Assembly (NCBI GenBank): GCA_958295665.1
Contig: OY282558.1
Location: 330,681,106 to 330,745,105, forward strand
Source of the DNA: Tipula vernalis
Taxonomy: Eukaryota > Arthropoda > Insecta > Diptera > Tipulidae
DNA length: 64,000 nt
Reading direction: 5' to 3'
Shown: positions 47,235 to 55,882 of the stretch, piece after piece
How positions within the stretch are numbered: the stretch's first letter is position 1
Layout of the letters: every line of letters starts with the position of its first letter
Position numbers and translations under genes: made by a program
The notes under the pieces: model-generated
What the model was told of the DNA's origin: nothing
Database searches by the model: none
The model's input: the letters and a program-made list of their open reading frames with translations, nothing else

Positions 47235-48580
47235 GTGTTTAAAGGGGAAAAGGTTGTAGTTCCTCAAAAATTAATCAATAAAATGATTGAAGAGACACAT
47301 ACTGGTCATTGGGGAATAACGAATACAATGCGCAGGGCTCGACAATTGTTATTCTGGATTGGTCAAGCTAAAGATGTCCAAGCATACGCGGAGAAGTGTT
47401 CAGTTTGTCAAAAAACTCAACGTTGTAATGACAAAGAATGTATATTACCAAAAATAATACCATCTCTTCCCTTTCAAATAGTGAGTACAGATCTATTTAT
47501 ATTTAATGGAAAAGAGTACTTATTGATTGCAGACAACTATTCGGGTTATATGGATTTTAAAAAATTGGAAGTGACTACAGGAGCGACGAAATAATTAAAA
47601 CATTAAAGAGTTGGTTTAGTGTTCATGGTATACCGCAGATATTGGAATCGGACAATGGTCCTCAATACAACTCAAAACAGTTTCGTGATTTTGCAACGAT
47701 TTGGAAATTTGAGCACAGAACTTCTAGTCCAAAATTGCCGAGGTCTAATGGTTTAGCGGAACGAAACGTGCAAACAGCGAAGAATATGCTAAAAAAATGT
47801 TGTATAGACAAAACTGAAGTTGAACTGGCATTACTTAATTTTAGAAATATGCCAAGAAATGAATCGATTGGATCACCGAACGAGAGATTAATGAGCCGAG
47901 TTACACGGTCAACTATTCCGTCTTCATTTGATAAAGCCTAGGGTAATTACTAATGTAGCTGAAGAGTTAGAACGTTTACGCCTGGCTCAAAAGCATTATG
48001 CGGATAAAACGAGCAAACCAGCCGCACCACTAAAAGCAGGAGATCAGGTTAGGATACAAATCGGACCAAGAGATTGGAAATCTGGCAATATTATCAAATC
48101 AGCGGGTTTTACCGAGCAAACGGCGCAGTGGTTAAAGCTGCGGCGTTTGGATCGGGAGGTACCGGGTTCGAATCCCGATAGGGGCGGGATGCAAAAGGGA
48201 TTTTTCATCATCCGATTACGATCGGTGATGACGATGAACACAACTATGACCCCCTGTTGAGAGTGCAGAATCCATGGGCCTACCCACCTTTCATGTCAGC
48301 ACTATAGGTTGGCATGAAGCAATGCAATGTGCAGGTGGTTTATACAAAGCGGGTCTATAGCCGTACGTCCTCGATTTGGCTACTACTGCGTAAAGTAGGA
48401 CGGTAAAATTAACTGCGAAAGAGTTGGGAGTGCCTTGAGCCCCAGAAAAAGATTGCATAGATTAAAAAAAAAAAAAATTCAGCGGGGAAACCGAGGTCAT
48501 TTATAGTTGAAACAGACGGAACATATCGAAGAAATTCGCATCATCTTAAAAAAAAATCAGCAAATATTCAGAGTGATGTG
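47235..48580 (+). pseudogene. Integrase of the Mag-like element
   Basis: Zinc region at 47235-47420 (HTGHWGITNTMRRARQ, CSVCQKTQ), core at 47480-47760 (VSTDLFIFNGKEYL, ESDNGPQYNSKQF, LPRSNGLAERNVQTAK) and C-terminal region (AGDQVRIQIGPRDWKSGNI) to about 48098. The frame changes near 47590 and 47940. The C-terminal GKPRSFIVET block continues after the SINE at 48487. Confidence 0.8.
48107..48478 (+). mobile_element. tRNA-derived SINE
   Basis: A 372-bp insertion with the 8-bp target duplication TCAGCGGG (48099-48106 and 48479-48486) in the integrase C-terminal region of the Mag-like element. The head carries an RNA polymerase III A box (GGCGCAGTGGTTAA, 48122-48135) and a perfect B box (GGTTCGAATCC, 48165-48175). 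The body is not related to tRNA, and it ends in a poly(A) run. This is a complete SINE, not a functional tRNA gene. I cannot name its family. Confidence 0.9.
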
Positions 48581-48804
48581 TGTCATCATCCCAAACTTAC
48601 CGTCAGCCAATATAGAAAGTCCAGCAGTACCAAATGACAAGCAAAGGTCATTTAATACAGATAATGTTACACTGAGATCTACTGGTGGACCAATACGAAA
48701 TGTTCCAGAGCAACATGGGTATAGAACCAGATCTGGTAGAATATCAGAACAACCTATTAGATTGAATTTATAAATTTCAATTGTGTATAATATAAAAAGA
48801 GGAA

Positions 48805-48984
48805 TGTAACATAAATATGTAACCTTGCATAGTATACTCATCTTGGTAAATAGAAACCTAGTATGTATGGAAAACCTTGTTATATTGAATAAAAATAAAT
48901 GCGCATCACTCTTGTGCTAACCTTAAAACGTATCTAATACTTTTATCATTATCTAACTATAACCGGTATAATTATCATATTACA
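48805..48984 (+). repeat. 3' LTR of the Mag-like element
   Basis: 180 bp, same ends as the 5' LTR (TGTAACATAAAT ... CATATTACA), followed by the ATGCC duplication and then by old gypsy integrase sequence. Confidence 0.9.
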
Positions 48985-49864
48985 ATGCCGTGATCAACAA
49001 CTGGATAAGCAGATTAGGAGTGTCGACGGAGATTCATACCAATCAAGGGAGGAATTTTGAATCAGTGGTATTTCAAGAAATATGCCAGATGCTCGATATA
49101 AATAAAACGAGAACATCGCCTTTGCATCCACAGTCTGACGGTATGCTGGAAAGATTCAACGCCACATTAGTGGAATATCTAGGTCTTGGAGAAAAACCAA
49201 CGCAACTACCGATGTTCCTAATGGCCTAGCATACCGATGTTCCTAATGGTCTATCGATCAGCAACACATGACACAACAGAAATGACACTAGCTAACACCT
49301 TATTTGGAGATAACGTACGATTACCTGGAGGTTTAAGTACTTTTCATACCAGGCGCCTCGGCTTTGAGCTTCGTAAATAAAATTTTTTTATTTCATTCTT
49401 TACATATGTAAATTAGTTTTATTCGATTGATACCGTTTAATTTTATAGTAATAAATTCAGTTTGTTGAAAAATAATTTATTTTTATGTGATAATTTAAAA
49501 AAAAAAACAAAATATTTATTTTATTTTTTTTTTTTTTATTTATTTATTTCTTTATTTCAACTTATAACTTAATAATAATACAAACGAATTATAAACTAAT
49601 TAACATATTATAGTTGAACAAAGTAAAGCTCCGTTTAGATGAAAATCTGTGGTGGAGCAAATAAACAATTTAAAAATGCTATTCTATAAAATCTTTGGAC
49701 ACATTGAGTTAAATATATATTATACACAATAGTTTTCTTATTTATATATGTATATATGGAAAAAAATAATAATTACACTTAGTTGCCTTTAAATTTACAA
49801 TTGTTTAATGTTTACGATAACAGCTTTAATTGGTGAAATTACCCGAAGCTATATAATGTTAATT

Positions 49865-51640
49865 TCAGAAAAATCTTTCAACATTTTCTATGTTGAACAG
49901 CCAATTTCGAACGTCCCTCTCAAATTTATGTTTACGTCCAATCGTTAGAATTTTTATATCTTTAGGTAAAATATGAAAAAAATACGGTGCCATATAAAGA
50001 TAAAATCTTCTAAACTTCTCACAATTGCAACGGAAATCAGCATTATAGTAATTTGGATTTCTTGTATTATACACCTGTGTAATCCGATTGTGAAAACTGT
50101 TACTACGGATAAAAAACATTTTCAAGACTTTGTATATGTAAAGATATCTAAGTGGTAGCAAATTTAGTTGTCGAAACATAGGAATTGATGGTGTTGTTTG
50201 AGGAAGGTGGTATATTAATTTAACAATCCTTTTCTGGGCAATATATAGACCTTCAATGTTACTAAAATAAGTGCCACCCCAACTGGATATTCCATACATT
50301 ATTATTGATTCAACTATGGCGTGATATAGTTTCCGCAGAGTACTGTTTGGGCATAATTTCTTAAGATTATAGAATTTATGTATAGCACCAAGTACGTTTT
50401 TCCTAGTGACATTGAGATGAGACTTCCAATTTAGTTGAGCATCCACTGTTAAACCCAAATATCTAAACTCGTTAACAAATTCAAGTGCAAAACACTGAGA
50501 CGAGCAAATGATTGTATCACAGGGATGGACATGGTATTTTAAATGGTATACCGAAGAATTAGTGATATTCTTCCCAAATAGCATAACTTTTGATTTAACG
50601 CTTATAGCGAGCCGATGATGATAAAACCATTTACTTAGTTTGATTAAGTCGTTTTCAAGCATTAATTTAGTGTCGACATCGCTATTCGTACCATAGCTCA
50701 AAGCCAGATCATCAGCAAAGGCTGTGGCGTGTCCTAATAGATCAATACCGAAGATCGAATTAAAGTAGATTAAAAATAATAAAGGCCCCAGAACTGATCC
50801 TTGAGGAACGCCACAACTTATTAAACCTTCGCAGCTAGTTGCCTCACCTATTTTTACCACCTGACGACGATTTTCAATATAACTTGCAAACCAATCAAAA
50901 ATGTTACCTCTAATACCAATTTTAGCTAACTTCAATAAAAGCATTCCATGGTCAACAGTGTCAAACGCCTTTGCGATATCGACAAAAAAAGCTATGGGTC
51001 TCCGAGTATCATTAATATGTTTATAAATCTCACTCAAGCAGTGCAAAAGAGCTTCTTCAGTTGATTTACCGGCAGTAAACCCAAATTGATTTTTATTTAA
51101 AAATTTAATCTTATCCAAATAACAAATTAACCGATGCTTAACTAGTTTCTCAAAAATCTTGGAGAAAGTGCTTAGAAGCGAAATCGGCCTGTAATTATTT
51201 GGTTGTAATTCATCACCCTTCTTAAAAATCGGGATCACAACAGCTATTTTTAAATCATCTGGAAATTGACCGCTGTTCAAGCTAAGATTATATAGGTATT
51301 GCAGAACATCCACCAAATACCATGCACATGTTTTAACTAAAAAATTATTAATGCCGTCAAAGCCCTTTGACCCTTTGTTATCTAATTGTTTTATCTCAGA
51401 TAGGATTTCCGAAGAAGATATAGGCTCAAAGAAACAAGATGAACTGTAGTTTCTATCAGCTCCATAAATATACTTTTTAAATTCAATTGAAGTAACATCA
51501 CTAGTAATTGCATTAAAATTGGAGGTTGATCCTTGCGAAACTTTTACGAAATATTTGCAGAATTCATCAGAGATCGATTTTGGGGACGTGAGAATGCTAT
51601 TAGTATCGGCTTGATAAATTTGTTGTATTTGTTTATACAT
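49865..51640 (-). CDS. LINE reverse transcriptase
   Basis: 591 codons open. Motifs in order: FKKGDELQPNNYRPISLLST, NQFGFTAGKSTEEALL, FVDIAKAFDTVDH (motif A), ISCGVPQGSVLGPLLFLIYF (motif B), ATAFADDLALSY (motif C, FADD) and EFRYLGLTVDAQLNWKSHL. A C-terminal region of about 150 residues follows (YHLPQTTPSIPMFRQLNLLP). All catalytic residues are present. It is in the same frame as the endonuclease upstream, parted by one TGA at 51674-51676, so together they form one broken polyprotein. Confidence 0.9.
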   Translation of the reverse strand: MYKQIQQIYQADTNSILTSPKSISDEFCKYFVKVSQGSTSNFNAITSDVTSIEFKKYIYGADRNYSSSCFFEPISSSEILSEIKQLDNKGSKGFDGINNFLVKTCAWYLVDVLQYLYNLSLNSGQFPDDLKIAVVIPIFKKGDELQPNNYRPISLLSTFSKIFEKLVKHRLICYLDKIKFLNKNQFGFTAGKSTEEALLHCLSEIYKHINDTRRPIAFFVDIAKAFDTVDHGMLLLKLAKIGIRGNIFDWFASYIENRRQVVKIGEATSCEGLISCGVPQGSVLGPLLFLIYFNSIFGIDLLGHATAFADDLALSYGTNSDVDTKLMLENDLIKLSKWFYHHRLAISVKSKVMLFGKNITNSSVYHLKYHVHPCDTIICSSQCFALEFVNEFRYLGLTVDAQLNWKSHLNVTRKNVLGAIHKFYNLKKLCPNSTLRKLYHAIVESIIMYGISSWGGTYFSNIEGLYIAQKRIVKLIYHLPQTTPSIPMFRQLNLLPLRYLYIYKVLKMFFIRSNSFHNRITQVYNTRNPNYYNADFRCNCEKFRRFYLYMAPYFFHILPKDIKILTIGRKHKFERDVRNWLFNIENVERFF

Positions 51641-51673
51641 CCGATTACGTCCTAAAACTTCATCAATTATTTT

Positions 51674-52747
51674 TCATGTGTGCTTTGAATTCTTACTAGC
51701 CCAATCAAATTTGCTTTTGTAATAGTTATTTTTGACGATTTTTACATCCGCTTTAATATTTCCCGAAAGTTTTTTAACAAATTTTGCTAATTTAATATTA
51801 TTTGGATGACATCTTAGTTTACGAGAAAATTTTTTTAATTTGTTAATTTTAAATAATAGATTAGGACTCATCCATGGCTTTAACTTATTTATTTTAGGAG
51901 GAGCAATAATGAATTTTGATGCGGCAATATGCGAGTTAAGTATAAACAAAAATTTTGCAAAAGCTAAACTGCAAATCCTTTCGCTATAAACAGAATCCCA
52001 ACATTCAAACTTTAGAAAATTATTGAGTTTATCGTAACAAATTCTTGATTGATTCGAAGTATTAACAGAAACTGGTTGCCTGATGGATGAGGAAGAAATA
52101 TTAACTTTGATCAAATTGTGGTCAGAAAAATGCATGGGCAGGTTACAAATATCAAATTTGAATAAATTTTCATTTTTAACAAAAACGTGATCCAAACATG
52201 TCTTCAACCGTGTTGGCTCATTTACAAGACTGACAAAACCATAGAATGCAAGCATTGTTTGGTAGTTGAAGGATTCACTAGTATTTAAAAGGTTGATATT
52301 AATATCCCCTAAGATAACAATATTTTTGTTATTAAGTGTACACAGCAACCTTTCCAAATCATCACAAAATGAAATGATGTTACCATTATGAAAACGATAT
52401 AAACAAATAAAGGTAAAGTTTCGTTTAGCTAGTTGAATATTTAAAACAAGAAGATCCGCTGAATTCCAATTGCAATGTTGATACGTGAAATTTATAAATT
52501 TTTTACTTATAAAAACACCCACACCACCCGACCGATAATTATCATTACAGCACGCTCGAAAATTATACCCTGGCAAATTAAACTCTGAACATTCATTTGA
52601 ATAAATCCAAATTTCGGATACAAAGATCAAATCAGGACAATTAGTAAGACTCGCTACAAACAAGCTGAACGCATCAAAATTTTCCCTTAAGCTACGAATA
52701 TTTTGAATCAAAACTCTGAAAGAACTATCCATGATATACTTGAACAC
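51674..52747 (-). CDS. LINE endonuclease domain (AP-endonuclease-like)
   Basis: 357 codons. The domain nicks target DNA to prime reverse transcription. Visible motifs: VLIQNIRSLRENFDAF at the start, FVSEIW (catalytic Glu), YRSGGVGVFI, NIVILGDININLL (Asp and Asn), and the final MHFSDHNLI (Asp-His). A linker (KPWMSPNLLFKINKLKKFSR) leads to the RT. The likely start is the second ATG (52730-52732, MDSSF). It ends at TGA 51674, eleven codons before the first Met of the RT part. Confidence 0.9.
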   Translation of the reverse strand: MFKYIMDSSFRVLIQNIRSLRENFDAFSLFVASLTNCPDLIFVSEIWIYSNECSEFNLPGYNFRACCNDNYRSGGVGVFISKKFINFTYQHCNWNSADLLVLNIQLAKRNFTFICLYRFHNGNIISFCDDLERLLCTLNNKNIVILGDININLLNTSESFNYQTMLAFYGFVSLVNEPTRLKTCLDHVFVKNENLFKFDICNLPMHFSDHNLIKVNISSSSIRQPVSVNTSNQSRICYDKLNNFLKFECWDSVYSERICSLAFAKFLFILNSHIAASKFIIAPPKINKLKPWMSPNLLFKINKLKKFSRKLRCHPNNIKLAKFVKKLSGNIKADVKIVKNNYYKSKFDWASKNSKHT

Positions 52748-53462
52748 AAATCAATTTCAATAAATTACAAAGGAAAATTTTAATAAATAAAGCAGAAAAT
52801 GTATAGTAGCGAGTCGTTTTAATATTACGTTTAAAAATAAAAATAAAAATAAATGCGCGTACGATTACGCAAAAATTACAAAAATGTTGCGGTGAGATAG
52901 GTATTAAAATAAAACCCGAAACCGGCTTGACTATAAACACAAGCGAAAATACAAATAATTGAAAATTAAACTTGAGAGAGAAATTCATATTTGTCGAACT
53001 AACGTAAATATCCAAAAAATTAAAATTATACAGAACAGAGCAACACACAATCACACGCAGATGAAACGGTTTTATTTGTTTTTGTTGACAACGTCTACCG
53101 AACAACTTCAAAACGATCAAAATGTTATGTATATGTAGCGAAATATCATTAATATAATCAATACGAATAGATAATGTACTGATATTTAACACATACACAC
53201 AACACTGAACGGTACTCAACATAAACAATGTTGTCAACACAAATAAAGTTTGATCTGTCAAACTAATGTAAACAAAAACACATAATATAAAGTGATTTAA
53301 AAATAATAAAAATAAAAACTGAATGTAAAAAGGTAAGAAAACTATTTTACTTAACCTATTATTATATAATTTAAGAGCCCTGATCAATATATTAAAATGA
53401 ATGCGTTCCACACTCGACTGTGACATTTTAAAGTAGTACAACGCGAAATGCTTTCTCAACAT
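52725..53462 (-). CDS. Open frame overlapping the LINE endonuclease start, unrecognised
   Basis: 245 codons ending at TAG 52725-52727, which overlaps the probable ATG of the endonuclease frame (ATGGATAG). The predicted product is very rich in Phe, Leu, Ile and Val with several membrane-like runs (FYIQFLFLLFLNHFILCVFV). It has no zinc knuckle or other usual LINE ORF1 feature. The strand is T-rich, which lowers stop codons and makes hydrophobic chance frames likely. It may be ORF1 or 5' leader; I do not claim a function. Confidence 0.25.
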   Translation of the reverse strand: MLRKHFALYYFKMSQSSVERIHFNILIRALKLYNNRLSKIVFLPFYIQFLFLLFLNHFILCVFVYISLTDQTLFVLTTLFMLSTVQCCVYVLNISTLSIRIDYINDISLHIHNILIVLKLFGRRCQQKQIKPFHLRVIVCCSVLYNFNFLDIYVSSTNMNFSLKFNFQLFVFSLVFIVKPVSGFILIPISPQHFCNFCVIVRAFIFIFIFKRNIKTTRYYTFSALFIKIFLCNLLKLICVQVYHG

Positions 53463-53764
53463 AACCTACAAATCACAATTTTTGCACAAATATTTCATAC
53501 TTACCAAAAAATCTAGCTCATATGTACGTTACAAATTTAGAATATCTCAATTCTTGCTATAATTCACGTGTAAAATAGACCTAATACCGATTTTCCATCG
53601 TCATAGTATAATAGTATAATAGTATTATACTATTATACTAAGACGATGGAAAACCGAAGTTGATAGTATAATAGTATAATTATAATATTTTGTTATTATA
53701 AAGACGGAAAAATTCCATTTTTAATAAATTTTTAAAACTGTGGCTTATATCACTTATTTTATTA

Positions 53765-53857
53765 TATGAAAACACATATATAAATGAATTTTCATAAAAT
53801 TAATTAATTAAAAACAATTAACTTTCTTTTTGTAATATATTATTTATTTTTAAAACC
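53765..53857 (+). repeat. Left inverted terminal repeat of the PLE
   Basis: Reverse complement of the PLE 3' end (contains ATATATAAATGAATTTTCAT and TTAATTAATTAAAAACAATT). The coding frame opens inside this repeat, which shows that the repeat replaced the normal 5' part of the element. Confidence 0.85.
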
Positions 53858-55693
53858 GATTTTAACCACCAAGACGAAATTAGGACAATATTCATCAACG
53901 AAATATGCAAAAAAAGTATAAAAACAACAAAAAACAATAAGGACACTAGAGTCAAAAACACAATCTCAAAGTTAAGAAAGAAAATTTTAGATAACAACGT
54001 CATAGTCACAAAAGCAGACAAAGGGAATACTACCGTTTTAATCCATGAAACAGATTACAACAATAAAATAGAAGAATACATCACCTGCAACAACATTCTA
54101 AACATCAGAAATGATCCAACTAAATTTTATCATAAAACCATAAATAAAGTAATCAGTCAATCAGAAAACATCTTAAACAAGCACCAGATATATAATAGCA
54201 AAATGATAAAACCAACAGCACCAACTTTAAACGGATTACCAAAACTCCATAAACCGGAAATTCCAATTCGTCCCTTAGTTAACTTCACAACATCACCCAC
54301 ATACAAAATTGCGAAAGTATTGAACAAATGGTTGAAGGATAACATAGTTCTAAAAAATAATTGGTCGGTAAAAAATAATATTGAACTAGTACACAAAATA
54401 AAATCAATCGCAATCCCCAGTGGCGCAAAACTGGCATCATTTGACGTTTCGAATATGTACACAAACATACCAGTTACTGAAACAATAGGAATCATTAATA
54501 ATCTACTAATGAAAAATGGAGTTGACGTGAGAAAAGTCAATGAAGCCATTGTTTTACTAAATGAAATAACCAGGCAAAACTATTTTCTACATAACCAAAC
54601 ATTTTATAGACAAAATGAAGGTCTACCAATGGGAAGCCCCCTATCTGGTACACTAGCCGATATTTATCTAAACTTTTTTGAGGAAACATATATACACAAC
54701 AACCGCAACAAATACAAAAACAACCTGATATATTGGCATCGATACGTTGATGACATCATAATATTATTCAAAGGCACACAAAGGCAAATAGACAATTTAC
54801 ACATTTACATAAACAATATACACCCCAACATAAAATTCACATTGGAAACAGAAACAAATAAAACCATCACTTTTTTGGATCTAACAATACAAAATATTGA
54901 GGGACATCACATTTTTAAAATATTCAGGAAAGCAACACAAACAAACCACACAATACACAACAGTTCCTATCATCCATTCCAACATAAAATATCGGCATAC
55001 AACCATATGATACATAGACTCAACAGCATTCCCATGCACAACACCGATTATTTTGAAGAATTAAAAACTATCATCAACATTGCTGATATGAACGGATTCA
55101 ATCCAAACATTATTCACCGATTAAACACCAAAATAGTAACCAAGATGCAACAACAAAATTTAACCACTTTACATGTTGATGAACAAGAAAATAAAAGATA
55201 CATCACAATAGATTATAATGAACACACTAGCAACATATTACACAAAATTTTAAAAAATTATGGCTACAATATCGCGTACAAAACAGAAAATAAAATACAA
55301 CACAAATTGAGAGCGATACAACAAAACGAAATTGACAGCGGCGTATACAAATTAAAATGTAATGATTGCCCAAAATATTATATTGGCCAAACAGGGCGTA
55401 CATTCAAACAACGATTCAGCGAACATATATATGAAGCCAACAATACCCATAAAACCACAAAATGTAATTCAAATTTTGCACAACATTTATTAACCGAGAA
55501 ACATACATACACGGATTTTGAAACAAATTTACACATTCTTCATAGACTTCATAAAGGCAACAAAATGGACAGAATTGAGGAATATGAAATATACAAACGG
55601 CGGAATGATCCACTCATGCTAAACGACAAAATTAATTCAAAAACGAATAAAATTTTTGATTTAGCAATCCAAAACAAGATGTCGTTTACATAG
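53822..55693 (+). CDS. PLE polyprotein: reverse transcriptase plus GIY-YIG endonuclease
   Basis: Open for 623 codons; the first ATG in frame is at 54203, but conserved sequence (NVIVTKADKGNTTVLI, 54000-54045) lies upstream, so the true start has been lost. RT motifs: PIRPLVNFTTSPTYKIAK, SFDVSNMYTNIP (A), NEGLPMGSPLSG (B), WHRYVDDIIILF (C, YVDD), ITFLDLTI. The C-terminal endonuclease runs from about 55350 to 55640: a CNDCPKYYIGQTGRTFKQRF block (GIY-YIG core with the CxxC of the linker), catalytic Arg in GRTFKQRF and Glu in RIEEYEIYK. No stop or frameshift was found in this span. RT and nuclease act together in target-primed integration. Confidence 0.93.
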   Translation, partial: LSFCNILFIFKTDFNHQDEIRTIFINEICKKSIKTTKNNKDTRVKNTISKLRKKILDNNVIVTKADKGNTTVLIHETDYNNKIEEYITCNNILNIRNDPTKFYHKTINKVISQSENILNKHQIYNSKMIKPTAPTLNGLPKLHKPEIPIRPLVNFTTSPTYKIAKVLNKWLKDNIVLKNNWSVKNNIELVHKIKSIAIPSGAKLASFDVSNMYTNIPVTETIGIINNLLMKNGVDVRKVNEAIVLLNEITRQNYFLHNQTFYRQNEGLPMGSPLSGTLADIYLNFFEETYIHNNRNKYKNNLIYWHRYVDDIIILFKGTQRQIDNLHIYINNIHPNIKFTLETETNKTITFLDLTIQNIEGHHIFKIFRKATQTNHTIHNSSYHPFQHKISAYNHMIHRLNSIPMHNTDYFEELKTIINIADMNGFNPNIIHRLNTKIVTKMQQQNLTTLHVDEQENKRYITIDYNEHTSNILHKILKNYGYNIAYKTENKIQHKLRAIQQNEIDSGVYKLKCNDCPKYYIGQTGRTFKQRFSEHIYEANNTHKTTKCNSNFAQHLLTEKHTYTDFETNLHILHRLHKGNKMDRIEEYEIYKRRNDPLMLNDKINSKTNKIFDLAIQNKMSFT

Positions 55694-55748
55694 AAAGCGA
55701 AAAAATAAAACAACAACAAATTTTTTTTTTTCATTAATAGAACAAGAA

Positions 55749-55778
55749 CTGAAGAAGGACGAATGTCCGAAACCGGTC
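55749..55778 (+). ncRNA. Minimal type I hammerhead ribozyme
   Basis: The core reads CTGAAGA, stem II GGAC-GAAT-GTCC, GAAA, then CCGGTC. All conserved core positions are present: CUGANGA, GAAA and the GUC cleavage triplet. Stem III is almost absent (CCGG), as in the minimal hammerheads known from Penelope-like elements, which are thought to act as dimers. The base before CUGA (A) can pair with the base after GUC (U); outer stem I pairing is weak and interrupted. Located 56 bases after the PLE stop codon. Confidence 0.85.
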
Positions 55779-55789
55779 TTGAATTTAAA

Positions 55790-55882
55790 AATAAATAATA
55801 TATTACAAAAAGAAAGTTAATTGTTTTTAATTAATTAATTTTATGAAAATTCATTTATATATGTGTTTTCATATAATAATAA
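55790..55882 (-). repeat. Right inverted terminal repeat of the PLE
   Basis: Inverted match to 53765-53857. The ribozyme core lies just outside (left of) this repeat and is not copied at the other end. Confidence 0.85.

Larger units (their letters stand above)
44331..48984 (+). mobile_element. Mag-like Ty3/gypsy retrotransposon, decayed
   Basis: A 4.65-kb element flanked by the 5-bp duplication ATGCC (44326-44330 and 48985-48989), inserted in the integrase core of the old gypsy copy. LTRs are short (181 and 180 bp) and differ at about five or six positions, so it is older than the CsRn1-type insertion. TGGTGTCAG at 44512 follows the 5' LTR and fits a tRNA-Leu-like primer for nine bases. The coding part has several frameshifts and carries a SINE near its 3' end. 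Confidence 0.9.
49500..52747 (-). mobile_element. LINE of the Jockey/CR1 type, minus strand
   Basis: Encodes an AP-like endonuclease then an RT on the minus strand. Its 3' end is a T-rich run on the plus strand at about 49525-49560 (poly(A) on its own strand). No RNase H. Only one in-frame stop separates endonuclease and RT, so it is fairly young. The 5' limit is not certain and may reach about 53460. Confidence 0.85.
53697..55881 (+). mobile_element. Penelope-like element (PLE)
   Basis: A 2.2-kb insertion flanked by the perfect 15-bp direct repeat ATAATATTTTGTTAT (53682-53696 and 55882-55896). It encodes RT joined to a GIY-YIG endonuclease, the defining pair of PLEs. Its two ends carry an inverted repeat of about 95 bp (53765-53857 against 55790-55882), a known PLE arrangement. 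A hammerhead ribozyme motif lies in the 3' region. The left part of the coding region is missing, so this copy is 5'-truncated. Confidence 0.92.

Noticed and set aside
48107..48190. A tRNA gene with a good B box
   Set aside because: It lacks a closed cloverleaf, runs into an unrelated body with poly(A), and has target duplications, so it is the head of a SINE.
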